Source of the DNA: Phoronis australis
Lineage: Eukaryota; Phoronida; Phoronidae
Direction: 5' to 3'
Length of the DNA stretch: 51,307 bases
Assembly (NCBI GenBank): GCA_002633005.1
Contig: NMRA01000049.1
Location: forward strand, 252,004 to 303,310
The notes beneath the pieces are model-generated. The model was not told the origin of the DNA, did not search any database, and saw only the letters and a list, made by a program, of their open reading frames with translations. Both the position numbers and the translations under genes were made by a program. Below are positions 23,801 through 32,358 of the stretch, one piece after another (the stretch's first letter is position 1; each line of letters starts with the position of its first letter).

Positions 23801-26614
23801 TAATAGATAATAAGAATCAACTGCGCCATCTAGTGTTTAATCCCTATAAATACCAGTAACTCTGACACCCCTACTGAAGAGTAGTTAGTGGGAAAAGTAA
23901 CAGGAGTTGTGATGGAGTTTCAACTGGCCATTGTTTCAATAGAGGAAAACCGACATTCAGCAATACACACTAACCCCTGACTCCAACTTACCAACAGTGC
24001 CATAGAGATATAGTCCTTTCGGAGCTTTGGTCTGGCTGTAGGAGTTGAGAATCTGAATTGAAAGGAGTTTCTTTAACAGAATTAACAAAATAGGGTTTTT
24101 TCATTTACAAGGCAACAAACATTTTGTGGTTTGTGGACTGTTAATTAGGTTTACATCACATAGTAGACTGTTTCTCACTATGTACCATCACTTAGCGTAC
24201 TGTTTCTCACTATTTACCATTTTTCCAAAGTGAAGAATGAGGTGCTTCGTAGTCTCCATTGAGTGTTTGGGAATTTGTGACAATCCCAAAACTGAAATGA
24301 CTCTCAGTGCTGCTGTGCCAAGCAATTTTTTTCATCCGACTCCGTTAACTACAGCAGGCCTTTCTGTCATTTCCCATAAACTGCCAAACCACTGCTTTGG
24401 ACGAAACAACAGACTTGCAATCTTCCATTAAGCACAACAGTCAACGTCGCAATTTTACCCGGGTTAAATATGTCAAGTTTTATACGAGAATTTCCTCGAT
24501 GCACACAACACCAAATGCAACAGATTTAGTAATAAATTTACAAGTCGTACAGACAGGGTCTGATGCTATAAAATGAGCAATCCTGGTCTCAGTCGTGAGT
24601 AAGTGTCAGTTTCATAATGTATAACGGCCAAGGTGCAATTTTTGGAATTTCAAGGACGACAACCTGGACATGTTACTTTCACTGAACTGAGTAGGCTAGT
24701 CCGCCAAAAGTCAAAAGAGTGAAAAGAAACATGATCTTTAAGTCAAATCTTATCATTTATAAAACAATCAGCAATGTGTATCGTGTGTATTACAGGTGTG
24801 AAATTATGAGTAGCTCGCCGAACAAAGACTTAAGGTTCGCTCCTGAAGGATTTTTACCTGACCCCCCCCCCACCGAATAGGTGAGCTCGCCTACTAGGAA
24901 CAGTATATCACAACAAAATACATAATGATGTGAAATGTGAAAATCAACATAATGATGTGAAATGTGAAAATCAACATAATGATGTGAAATGTGAAAATCA
25001 ACATAGCACCACCAACTTATTTTGACTAATTAATTTACAGAGTTGACATAAATTATTTTTGGATTCCTTGACTCAGTCTGGCTATACCTTAGAAAATAAG
25101 CTTCCATTGTTTGGTTTGTAGCCTTCTAACTTGGTGTGCAGAGAATGTAACTTGTTAATGATCGTCTGTTGGTAATCATCTTGCTTCAAGTTGCCCGTGT
25201 GTAACAGTTCAGAGTAGACGTCTGCAGGGCCACCTGCCGAGAAAAAATAGTCACAGGCAGTTCAATACAGTGCAGTTACATCAATTTGTGTTCACACTTT
25301 TCTTACAGTCACCACAGCTGTTTTCCAGGAGAAAATAACGTAGCAAAGCGCATCAGTAGCACTGGCCAACTAAATGCATTGAAGCACAAGCAACGCACAG
25401 CCTATTCCTTGTCACCACTTTTGTGCTCTATTTTGCCCACCCCTACCACAAAAATGGTAAGAAGGCAAATCAAATACCTGGTAGAGTCTTGCCCAGCTTT
25501 TTATAGGCTAAGGAGCAACCTACTGGATGGCATTGTTACATGCCTACAACATATAGTGCATGGCAACAAATGGAAACGTCTGTCCGTTTTCCTAAAGGAG
25601 ACTGGCAGACTTGAAAACTTCTTCACGAGGAGCCATAATTGGGGTCTCGTGCCTTTGCTCAGGTGTTTTGTGCAATGGGCCCAACCATGAGGCCTGCGCA
25701 CGTCTGATGCACCGCAAATGACATCAGACCACCTGCACTGTTTTTTTTTGTTTTTTTTAATCAAATACGACATAAAAGAGCTACACGTTTATAATCTCTC
25801 GTGACACAGAAACCTATCTCATTACATCAATACATTTCTTTTCTTTTCAGCCTGCATAAAGATGATCACTCTTATGAACTGGCCCAAATATGCCCATGCC
25901 ATATACTGGAGTGCTACAGGATCAGTATGCATGAACTCAGTCAATGAAGAGGTCAGATGACTATAATATATTGGCATTGTTTCGTTAATGTGGTTTTTAC
26001 AAGAATGCCTTTATCATATGACACAATGTGAGAAAAGTGTATTACATAAGTTGGCAAAACAGTATGGACTCATGGTCCTGTATGTTGTTTCTGAAATTAG
26101 CCAATCAGAAAAAAAGTAGTATCCTAGTCAGCATGGGTGGATGTTGGGGGGGGGGNGGCAGGGCACCCTTGGCCATTCACTCCTCTCTCCACGTGGCATA
26201 ACTAGGACAATAATCGTCTCCACTGCAAAGGCACTAACTACCTATTTCAGTTTTTTCAATTCTACATAAAATTAATCTCGTTGGATCTAAAGTGAGAATA
26301 GCCCAAGGCAATATATCACTTGGGAAAACGACCTAGTGCACTGCAAAGCGTAATGCACACTTAGTCAGCTGATAAGCGCTGGTAGACATGCTCACAGACA
26401 CAGCCCAGGAGTCAGGACAGGCAGGACATGACAGGTTGCGTTTTAAATGATCAATATTTCATAAATTCTAACAGAAACGTCATCTACACTGATATCTTAA
26501 AGCATCCTTACCAACAGCAGAATTTGATGTGCTGTAAAATTTCGGGATGTCGAAATGGGAAAAGGTTTTAAAACGTCTGCAATTGAAAAAATATTGCAGT
26601 AATCTCATCTTCAT
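14842..26614 (-). CDS. AFG1L: AFG1-like mitochondrial ATPase (LACE1), complete, 13 exons, 452 aa
   Basis: Minus-strand exons in order: 26614-26512, 25233-25088, 24052-23992, 23149-23048, 22301-22171, 21331-21232, 20805-20747, 19884-19807, 18816-18756, 17499-17399, 17043-16903, 15948-15832, 15000-14842 (stop 14844-14842). All introns are GT/AG and the frame is continuous over 1359 nt. AFG1/LACE1 is an AAA-type ATPase of the inner mitochondrial membrane/matrix that assists turnover of respiratory-chain subunits. Residues 1-30 ([20 protein letters not shown]) are basic, aromatic and free of acidic residues up to Asp22, as expected for a mitochondrial presequence. Walker A GTVGSGKT is at 101-108, Walker B LLCFDEFQ at 174-181, [14 protein letters not shown] follows, sensor 1 VVVVATSNR is at 203-211, and GLQR with a candidate arginine finger is at 220-223. 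The C-terminal part includes [22 protein letters not shown] and MFTGEEE-like [13 protein letters not shown]. The donor at 19806 must be GTGTAA, not the stronger overlapping GTAAGT, to keep frame. The exon 1 call is the least certain. Confidence 0.96.
15663..15678. promoter_or_regulatory. CTCF-core-like sequence in AFG1L intron 12
   Basis: The reverse complement reads CCTGCCACCAGGTGTC, close to the CCACCAGGTGGC core bound by CTCF but with T at one core position. A matching sequence is at 9998-10013 inside the Harbinger-like element, which suggests a shared repeat origin. Binding is only conjecture. Confidence 0.2.
16574..16780. mobile_element. Possible short inverted-repeat element in AFG1L intron 11
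   Basis: AGTAGGGAATTTCCCGTCA near 16574 has an imperfect inverted partner near 16780 (reverse complement AGTAGAGTTTCCCTGTCA). The left part, CAACTGGGCGGAAGCCGA, recurs at 34275-34300 as CAGTTGGGCGGAAGCCGA. Boundaries are approximate and no target duplication was established. Confidence 0.4.
17120..17290 (-). mobile_element. Dispersed SINE-body repeat, copy 1 (AFG1L intron)
   Basis: The plus strand carries CTTGAGATTTCAAGTT and, further on, TACTCAAACACAGAATAACA. Both motifs recur in similar order and spacing near 19350-19530; partial matches recur at 21745-22020. The 19.4-kb copy is contiguous with a minus-strand tRNA-like head, so the family is probably a tRNA-derived SINE. Boundaries are approximate. 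Confidence 0.5.
17886..18250. mobile_element. Dispersed repeat rich in CCAAATAAACGCCC motifs, copy 1
   Basis: Positions 18111-18245 match the reverse complement of 40202-40337: both contain GATAAATRCTCCACAAAA, a TTGAYGCTGAGTGG segment, TTTCCAAATAAACG and GTTGTAACACCAAATAAACG. The left part begins GGGAATTTCCGTTTATAAG, similar to the outer end of the second copy. This is a mobile or formerly mobile family; its class is not clear. Confidence 0.65.
18253..18330 (+). mobile_element. tRNA-derived SINE head
   Basis: ATGGCTCAGTGGTTTGGGC resembles an A box and D arm, and GGGTTCGAATCC is a strong B box; CTGGG/CCTGG can form a five-pair T stem. The anticodon arm is not canonical and there is no matching acceptor end, so this is a SINE head rather than a tRNA gene. 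It lies in an AFG1L intron, directly after the repeat that ends near 18250, and is antisense to the gene. Confidence 0.6.
18866..18900 (+). mobile_element. Possible mariner-type terminus fragment
   Basis: CCCAGGGTGTCCCAAAAATG resembles the GGTGTCCCAAAA ends of many Tc1/mariner elements. I found no matching inverted end or transposase, so it is at most a fragment. Confidence 0.25.
19350..19682 (-). mobile_element. tRNA-derived SINE with head and body (AFG1L intron)
   Basis: On the minus strand the element starts near 19682 with GTAGCTCAGTGATAAGAGC (A box and paired D arm), followed by a B box GGTTCGATTCG at 19628-19618. The body then runs toward lower coordinates and includes the CAAGTACACTATGG and TTGGAATTTCAAGT segments shared with the copies near 17.1-17.3 kb and 21.7-22.0 kb. 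The anticodon stem does not pair, so no functional tRNA is called. Confidence 0.6.
20501..20612. mobile_element. Foldback MITE, arm type B, copy 1
   Basis: The ends AGGGTAATAGTCACTTATAA and, in reverse complement, AGGGCAACAGTCACTTGCAG enclose the core shared with the type A copies: GAGAACCAGTTT, CTCCACTGAATAACAGGC, AACTGGTTCTC. It sits in AFG1L between exons 7 and 8 (introns numbered in transcription order: intron 7). Confidence 0.85.
21745..22020 (-). mobile_element. Dispersed SINE-body repeat, diverged copy
   Basis: Two segments resemble the 17.1-kb and 19.4-kb copies: ACTTGAGATTTCGAGTTAAG near 21760 and a stretch around 21950-22020 with GCTCAAGCACAGAATTATAG followed by an A-rich tract. 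Divergence is high and boundaries are approximate. Confidence 0.4.
22881..22983. mobile_element. Foldback MITE, arm type B, copy 2 (degraded)
   Basis: The left arm AATAACAGACACTTACAAG and the inverted right arm (reverse complement AAATAGTTTCTTGCAGG) flank CTCCACCGAATAACAG and AACTGGTTCTC. The left half of the inner hairpin has been lost by deletion. Confidence 0.7.
23821..23836 (-). promoter_or_regulatory. CTCF-like motif in AFG1L intron 3
   Basis: The reverse strand reads CACTAGATGGCGCAG, which fits the core of the conserved bilaterian CTCF motif well. A shorter form (ATAGATGGCGCAG) occurs at 286-298. Occupancy cannot be judged from sequence. Confidence 0.35.
24161..24220. repeat. 32-bp direct duplication
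   Basis: Two copies, starting at 24161 and 24193, both contain ACTGTTTCTCACTAT followed by a TACCAT end. They lie in AFG1L intron 2. Confidence 0.8.
24920..25004. repeat. 27-bp tandem repeat, three identical copies
   Basis: Three identical 27-bp units start at 24920, 24947 and 24974; each contains ATAATGATGTGAAATGTG. A five-base start of a fourth follows. The array is about 84 bp past the donor site of AFG1L exon 2, inside intron 2. Confidence 0.97.
25430..25765 (+). pseudogene. Probable non-LTR retrotransposon 3' remnant
   Basis: A plus-strand frame ending at 25690 contains [18 protein letters not shown] and, 30 residues later, [12 protein letters not shown] CPxF/Y...R...LL segment followed by a final FLxxTGRL is a common ending of the region after reverse transcriptase in LINE-like ORF2 proteins. 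The DNA after the stop includes GGCCTGCGCACGTCTGATG, similar to 4597-4620, and then a T-rich tract. No reverse transcriptase motifs remain. It is antisense in AFG1L intron 1. Confidence 0.35.
26156..26156. other. Single undetermined base in a poly-G run
   Basis: One N lies after a run of nine or more G residues. This is an assembly ambiguity at a homopolymer within AFG1L intron 1; it affects no coding sequence. Confidence 0.95.
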
Positions 26615-26683
26615 TCGACCCTAGTGTGTTCTTCGTCATAGGGCGACATGACGTCATTGAAACTTGTGCACAAGGAGGCGAAA
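26615..26683. promoter_or_regulatory. Bidirectional promoter of AFG1L and SNX3/12, with CRE palindrome TGACGTCA
   Basis: Only 69 bp separate the AFG1L ATG (26614, minus) from the preferred SNX ATG (26684, plus). Within it lies TGACGTCA at 26649-26656, a perfect CREB/ATF site that reads the same on both strands. An in-frame upstream ATG at 26648 overlaps the CRE and would add twelve residues to SNX; the 26684 ATG has a better context (A at -3, G at +4). The 5' UTRs must either be very short or overlap the neighbouring gene's first exon. Confidence 0.75.
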
Positions 26684-29600
26684 ATGGCTAACCAAACCTC
26701 TCCGTACGTGCAGCGAATTCCACCCAAAAAACAGACTTTAGAAGATGCATATTCGCCCCCTGCCAACTTTTTAGAAATCGACGTCACTGATCCACAAGTT
26801 CACGGTGTTGGGAAGAAAAGATTTACCGATTACGAGGTTCGAATGAAGGTAAAACCACGTTTACTTTGGCTTTGGGGGGTGTTTGTTGAAACGATAATTT
26901 TGCGAGATGACACTTCCTGAAATTTCATTTTTACTTATAATTCTATAATGTCAACATATTTGATCAACACTATCGAAGAACGATAGACAAGATGTTAACT
27001 TACTTCGTGTGTGGCGAGCAGAGCAAGATTGTCATTGATGTTGGCAGTTCAATGATTTTCTAATCAGGTAGCGGTAGTCCCGGTGACTTAGTGATTGTCA
27101 CTTGAAAACTAGTTCATGGAATGAATATACAATCATGTCTTAATGGTTAGCAGACTAGAAGCGGCTACTTATTATTAAGAAGCTGTATGGAGGCATGAAC
27201 TGGTTGATAGTAAGACTAGATTCTCATTCAGTTTCTAACTCTAGGAGTCTAGGAGTAAATTTGCGAATTGCAATTGCAGGTTGTCTAGTTTTATTTCACA
27301 TTTGGAATATGAACATCATGACTCATGTACTATAATTCTATTCAGTGAACTTGCTTTGCTTTCACATCTGTTATTGAAATCAGATGCAAAGATATTTCTC
27401 ACATTTTATATTTCTCTAAGTCTTCATTAGCTTATCTTGACTTACTAGTAGGGTTAAGGTCAAAGTCCTGAGATTGTACTTAAGTAACCATAGCCATGTG
27501 CTTGAAACCATGTCATGAATGAAAACATGCAAAATCTTTGAAGAATATTTGGACATTAACCAGATGGTCTCTTGGATGAGTTACTGCAACTTTTAAGTCA
27601 GATGGTAACCTCATAGATGAACTTTTGACTTTTACTGACATTTGATGTCGTAACAATCATCTATGTTGGAAAGTGTAATAGCCAATTATGGGAAAATGCT
27701 GTTGATTCTGATGGAGTTGAGCCCTCTGCAGTAATTGTTTTACAGTACAATGGAAATATGTAGTGCTTTTTTTAAGAACTGACAATTTGTCAGGGTTACA
27801 TAAGTGTATTTGTACGTGTCTGCGGTTTCTGAACAAGGACAACCTCACTAGTGTTGAGTGCTGCTTTGTGTGAGAAGCCGCCATACATTAAACGACTTGA
27901 TCCCCATCATGATCTCCCGTAAAGACGAAAGACGAGGAGACAATGAAATGCAAAATTGGAACCCGAGCCTCTCTAGTGAAAGTCAGATGTCCAAACCACT
28001 TTTCTCCCTAATACCCGGTTTACATGCTGGATAAAATGCTAGCACTTTTTGCTAACCAGTTGCAAAAACACCACTGATGTGAACTGTTGCCAGTATCACT
28101 TTTCCTGGTGCTTTGCAGGGACTTACCCCAAAACTACTGACATTTTCGCGACAATTTTCGTAGCCAGACCGCTTACTTTAAAGGACACACAGGCACCATG
28201 AGGATAAAAGGCCTTTGTTCTATCATCACATCAATCAATTTGTGTAATATAGTGAATGTCTTTAGACATTGATTTCAACTTAAAAGTGACGGGTGGTGAA
28301 AATGGCTAGTGAAAATTGCCCCCATCGTGGACAGCTCGTCCGTCTGGCTAAAACAGCATTTTGGCATTTTAGCTAGTGAGACTGGTAGTGTTTTTGCCAC
28401 TCATGTGAACCTAATATCTGTTAGTTGAGTGTACTAATCCATCTTGCAGACAAATCTACCAGTATTCCGAGTCAAAGAGTCTGGTGTGAGACGGAGGTAC
28501 AGCGACTTTGAATGGTTAAGGTCAGAACTAGAAAGGGATAGTAAGGTACGGAAAGCTTATAATTGAATTAAACTTGTCCATTTAAATTAATATTGTACCG
28601 GTCTCATCTTGTGAAGGATCTGGAAATTTTGGGACAAAAGCTTTCAACAAATTCTGTTTTGATTCACTGCCTGCTGCACACCTGATTATTTTTTCTCTGT
28701 CCTTTGATTTGCTTTAAGACTTTTGTTGTACGTTCGTCGATGAAACAGATGGCTTTGGCAGGATGGTGCTTTGAGGATTCTCTACCAGCTGATGCGTAAA
28801 CCAACACTACCTGTCTAATTAAGGTTACATAATACCTAATGAACACGTCTGCATTCAGCTAAATATCTACAAAACTAAAAAAGTTAACACAGCAAAACTG
28901 TATATTTCCAACAGTGTCAATGACATGACCAAAGTTCATTTGATGTAAATGTTCAGGATGAAATGTCAAGATCGCGGTTACAGTGTTCTAAATGACTATT
29001 TCGTTTTTTAATTTTCTGAATTTTAATTTTTTGTGAAAGTCTTGAAAGTGCCATTTTGATAGACCTTGCAAAAGTGGCTCTTTTCAAAGACAATTCCTGA
29101 CAGCGTGTTGGAGAACATCCCAGCCGTAGTATTTGAATCCAGTCAGCCATTTCTGAGATGTGATGGTTGGAAGTTCACCTAATTTGTTCATTTTTCCAGT
29201 TCTGAGATGGTTGGAAGTTCACCTAATTTGTTCATTTTTCCAGTTCTGAGATGGTTGGAAGTTCACCTAATTTGTTCATTTTTCCAGGGTCCTACATTAC
29301 ACAGCCTTAACACTTAAAATACCGGAGACCATATTGAATATGCTCTTGTAATATCTACCAAGAATTGCGATATATTAGAAAATAATCATATTGATGGTGT
29401 CAGAAAGAGCCCCCAATGCCTCAGGTATCGACCCCATTCCCCTGTGAAAAGTATTATAAGTTATGCGAAATTACCCTCACCATGCCCAAAAATTCGCTCC
29501 GTTGATTAAAAAGCCAGGGTCAAGGGGCAGTATTTTCAAATGTTGGATTGTGATTTTGTCTGTTAACTCGAAAAGTTGCGTGATAAGTGATTGTTTTGAG

Positions 29601-31081
29601 TGGTTAACTGCATTTCATTTTTAACTAAGCCCATATTGCTCTGGGTTGTGGATTTTTTAGAATCTTAACCAAATCGTGCATTAATCCACACAAGAGAAGG
29701 CATGATTGCGATAATGCGACCGTTGGCTCGAATTAAGAAATCACAGAGAAGCAATGAAATTTTGTATGTACCAATGACGTGGGCGTGCTCCCAAAATTAT
29801 CCCCGTTACTCATGACTCGCTGGTGTAATTGCAGATTGTTGTGCCTCCTCTGCCAGGTAAGGCCTTGAAGTTACAGTTGCCGTTCCGCTCTGATGACGGG
29901 ATCTTCGAGGAGGAGTTTATCGAGACCAGGCGAGCAGGTTTAGAAGAGTTTATTAACAAGTGAGTGTCTGTGACTATGCACATTTACTCAGTCGTGTGTT
30001 TAACTATTACTGCGTGCTCCCTACAGGTATCCAAATGTGGTATTGCACCTACGTTTAGAAAGATCTGAGCCTTGTTTGCAAATCCTGAGCCATGTTTGAA
30101 AAAGTCTGAGCCATGTTTCAAAATCTTGAGCCGTGATTGAAAAACTCTAAGCCATGTTAGAAATCTTAAGTCACGTTATCAAATCACGTTGTGTTCCTTT
30201 TGACAAGACAAAGGATTGAAGTAGTATTGCTAAACGGTTCTTACTGTTTGCTGTGAAAGGATAGTGACATGACTCAGCACATGAAGTTAACGTGCTGCTG
30301 TTGTCATGTCCGTTACAGAATATAAAGATTAGTACACGACAACATCACTTGAGGTCAATTTGAGCCGTGTTTTGTATTTTTCCAATCACCATGCGAATAG
30401 AGAACTAGAAAGGTGCACAGTGGTCTGATGCTTCAGATGTGTACAGTCCACACAGCCATTATATGAAACTCATGGGTGCTAACTTCACGAGAGCCCTCCT
30501 GCTGATCATAGGCTCTTCATATTTTTGGCAATTATCAATTCCAAAATGATGCTTCGTAAGGTGTAATATGTCGTGATTTTTTAAATATTTAGTGTTTGCT
30601 TGAACTCTTTATTCTCTAAAATTTTCTCACTTCTAGAAGTGCGAAGTGAATCGCTGGAAGAGATCGTTATCGTGCTTTGGTGCTATTTAGCGAGAAATGT
30701 ACCTTGTACCCAGTGTTCTTAATGCACTTATTATGAACAAATATTTTGCTGAACACTTGAGACACTTTGTTGATTTTGTAAGTTCTGTTTATGAAAACAT
30801 GCGAGGCTTCGTCATTATGTTATCGCCCGAAAATGACTTCTTTGTTACGTTGGTTTCTAGTCATAAGTGGTCTCTCTCTACTTGTTTATGAAAGAGATCC
30901 CAAAAGTTTTTGTTTTCTTTCTATCAAAAAGCAAGTGTGATAAAAGGATTCATTGCCTATCTTGTTGTCTTTCAGGGTTGCGGGCCATCCTCTGGCGCAG
31001 AACGAAAAATGTGTTCACATGTTTCTGCAGGAAGCCGTGATTGACAAGAATTACGTTCCGGGTAAAGTGCGTACCACGTAA
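26684..31081 (+). CDS. SNX3: Sorting nexin 3/12, complete, four exons, 163 aa
   Basis: Exons are 26684-26848, 28450-28545, 29835-29959 and 30976-31081 (TAA stop). Splice sites are canonical; phases are 0, 0 and 2. The product is a PX-only sorting nexin that binds PtdIns3P on early endosomes and acts with retromer in retrieval of cargo such as Wntless. An N-terminal tail (1-26) precedes the PX domain. It has FLEIDVTDPQ, the phosphoinositide-binding RRYSDFEW (70-77), PPLPGK (91-96), and the C-terminal VAGHPLAQNEKCVHMFLQE. The ending NYVPGKV is closer to vertebrate SNX12, while RSELERDSK suits both; an invertebrate normally has one gene ancestral to SNX3 and SNX12. Starting at the in-frame ATG 26648 would add twelve residues, but that ATG overlaps the CRE. 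The gene is divergent from AFG1L. Confidence 0.96.
27950..28005 (-). mobile_element. Degenerate tRNA-like SINE fragment in SNX intron 1
   Basis: On the minus strand, AAGTGGTTTGGACATCTGAC is followed by CTCGGGTTCCAATTTTG, which resembles the TGGTTTGGGC...GGGTTCGAATCC arrangement at 18262. The B box is partly lost. Confidence 0.4.
29162..29287. repeat. 44-bp tandem repeat, three near-identical copies, in SNX intron 2
   Basis: Units start at 29162, 29206 and 29250; the third is truncated. Each contains GGTTGGAAGTTCACC and ends in TTGTTCATTTTTCCAG, so each copy carries a good match to a 3' splice site. Confidence 0.95.
30056..30185. repeat. Degenerate tandem repeat of about 21 bp in SNX intron 3
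   Basis: Six or so units follow the pattern CTGAGCCATGTTTGAAAAAGT with drift (GAGCCTTG, GAGCCATG, GAGCCGTG, AAGCCATG, AAGTCACG). Later copies diverge most. Confidence 0.85.
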
Positions 31082-31316
31082 TCTGGAGCATGTGAACAAT
31101 AGTTCACCTGGGACGTTGAGAACGATGCAAACATGTGCTAGCTGTGGACCGGGATACTGTGATTCTATTCTGTCTGTCGCAGGAACTTAAGATATTGTTT
31201 TGCTGCTCCTTTGTTGGTGAATTCATTTATGTTGCATTACTCAACTAGGCAGCAGACTACATCATGAATGGTTGAGGTATTTCAGGTCGAGCTGAGAAAG
31301 GTTGCTAAACTATACG

Positions 31317-31375
31317 ATTAAAGTATGTTAAGTAGTTTATATGAGCATATCTTTTGTGTGTGTATATATGTTTGA
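31317..31375 (+). terminator. Probable poly(A) signal and GU-rich element of SNX3/12
   Basis: ATTAAA at 31317-31322 lies 236 bp after the stop codon and is followed within 30-50 bp by a strong GU-rich stretch (TTTTGTGTGTGTATATATG at 31352). This hexamer plus downstream element layout is a good polyadenylation site. A later AATAAA at 32726-32731 could give a longer 3' UTR. Confidence 0.5.
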
Positions 31376-32254
31376 ATTCATTGACATGGTCTGGTACTTG
31401 TATTTCACCACAGCTATGTCCGATAATTTCTGACGTAGTTGCGTCTTCTTTGTATGGTATTCGTTCAAGGAAGTTTGGTCAAACCCAAGAATGTGTTTGT
31501 TTTGTAACTTTGCATCCAGGTGTAATATCGTTTCTGTTTGTGTAGTCAGTGTTATTTTATCTCAGACTGCCTCTGTTTTCGTTTTCAGATTGGTCAATGT
31601 TTTTTAGTTTTCTTAAGTACCATATACACTGTAATGGTAACTCAAATGGTATCTTTCTATTACCTGAATGTCAGTCTCTGTCATTTGAACCTTGCAGTGT
31701 GATTCTCTTTTCTGCTGGCCTTGGTTCTCATTCAATGAGATGCCACGCCACACATAGTGCGAGATGTTTTTAAGCTTATATGCCCACCATTCTGTTGACC
31801 AGAGCCCACCAGACTTACTCAAGACGGTCGGACTTGACATGTGACCAAGTATGTGATGCGCTTCAAGTAAAGTTTTCGTTTTGAGGGTCATGACTGTTCA
31901 AGTCTGGAGGACACTTATTCGGTATCATTTCCTGATTTTCATTGTTATTAATAATACCATCATGAGTGTGAAGTTGAAAAAGGTTTTAGAAGACAACCTA
32001 TTTTGATAAAGCAGTGGCTCACATTCACACTTGCAGAGCCTATGTACTGTTCATGGTGGTCTGCGCAAGAAGCAATGGCTTGAAAGTTGTTAATTCATGG
32101 GCCGCTAATAGCAATGGTTTAGAACCATCTGATGCTTTGTGCAATTTTGTGTTAAGTAAAATTTCATTCATTAGTGTGTTCTCTGGGTCTCAGTTTTCTT
32201 CATGTCGTTCTGTGTTGGAATTTCTTTTGTTTCAACTTCCATTTCTGCTTTGTT

Positions 32255-32358
32255 GGGGCTATAGTCTGATATAACGTGCCCATATTTTGAGAACCAGTTT
32301 GATACCCGTTATTCAGTGGTTCTCAAAATTCGGGCATGTTATATCAGACCATTACCCT
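32255..32358. mobile_element. Foldback MITE, arm type A, copy 2
   Basis: TAGTCTGATATAACGTGCCC on the left is mirrored by GGGCATGTTATATCAGACCA on the right. Between them is TTTTGAGAACCAGTTTGATA and GTTATTCAGTGG, the shared core in the opposite orientation to the other copies. The right inner arm has lost about ten bases. Confidence 0.85.
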
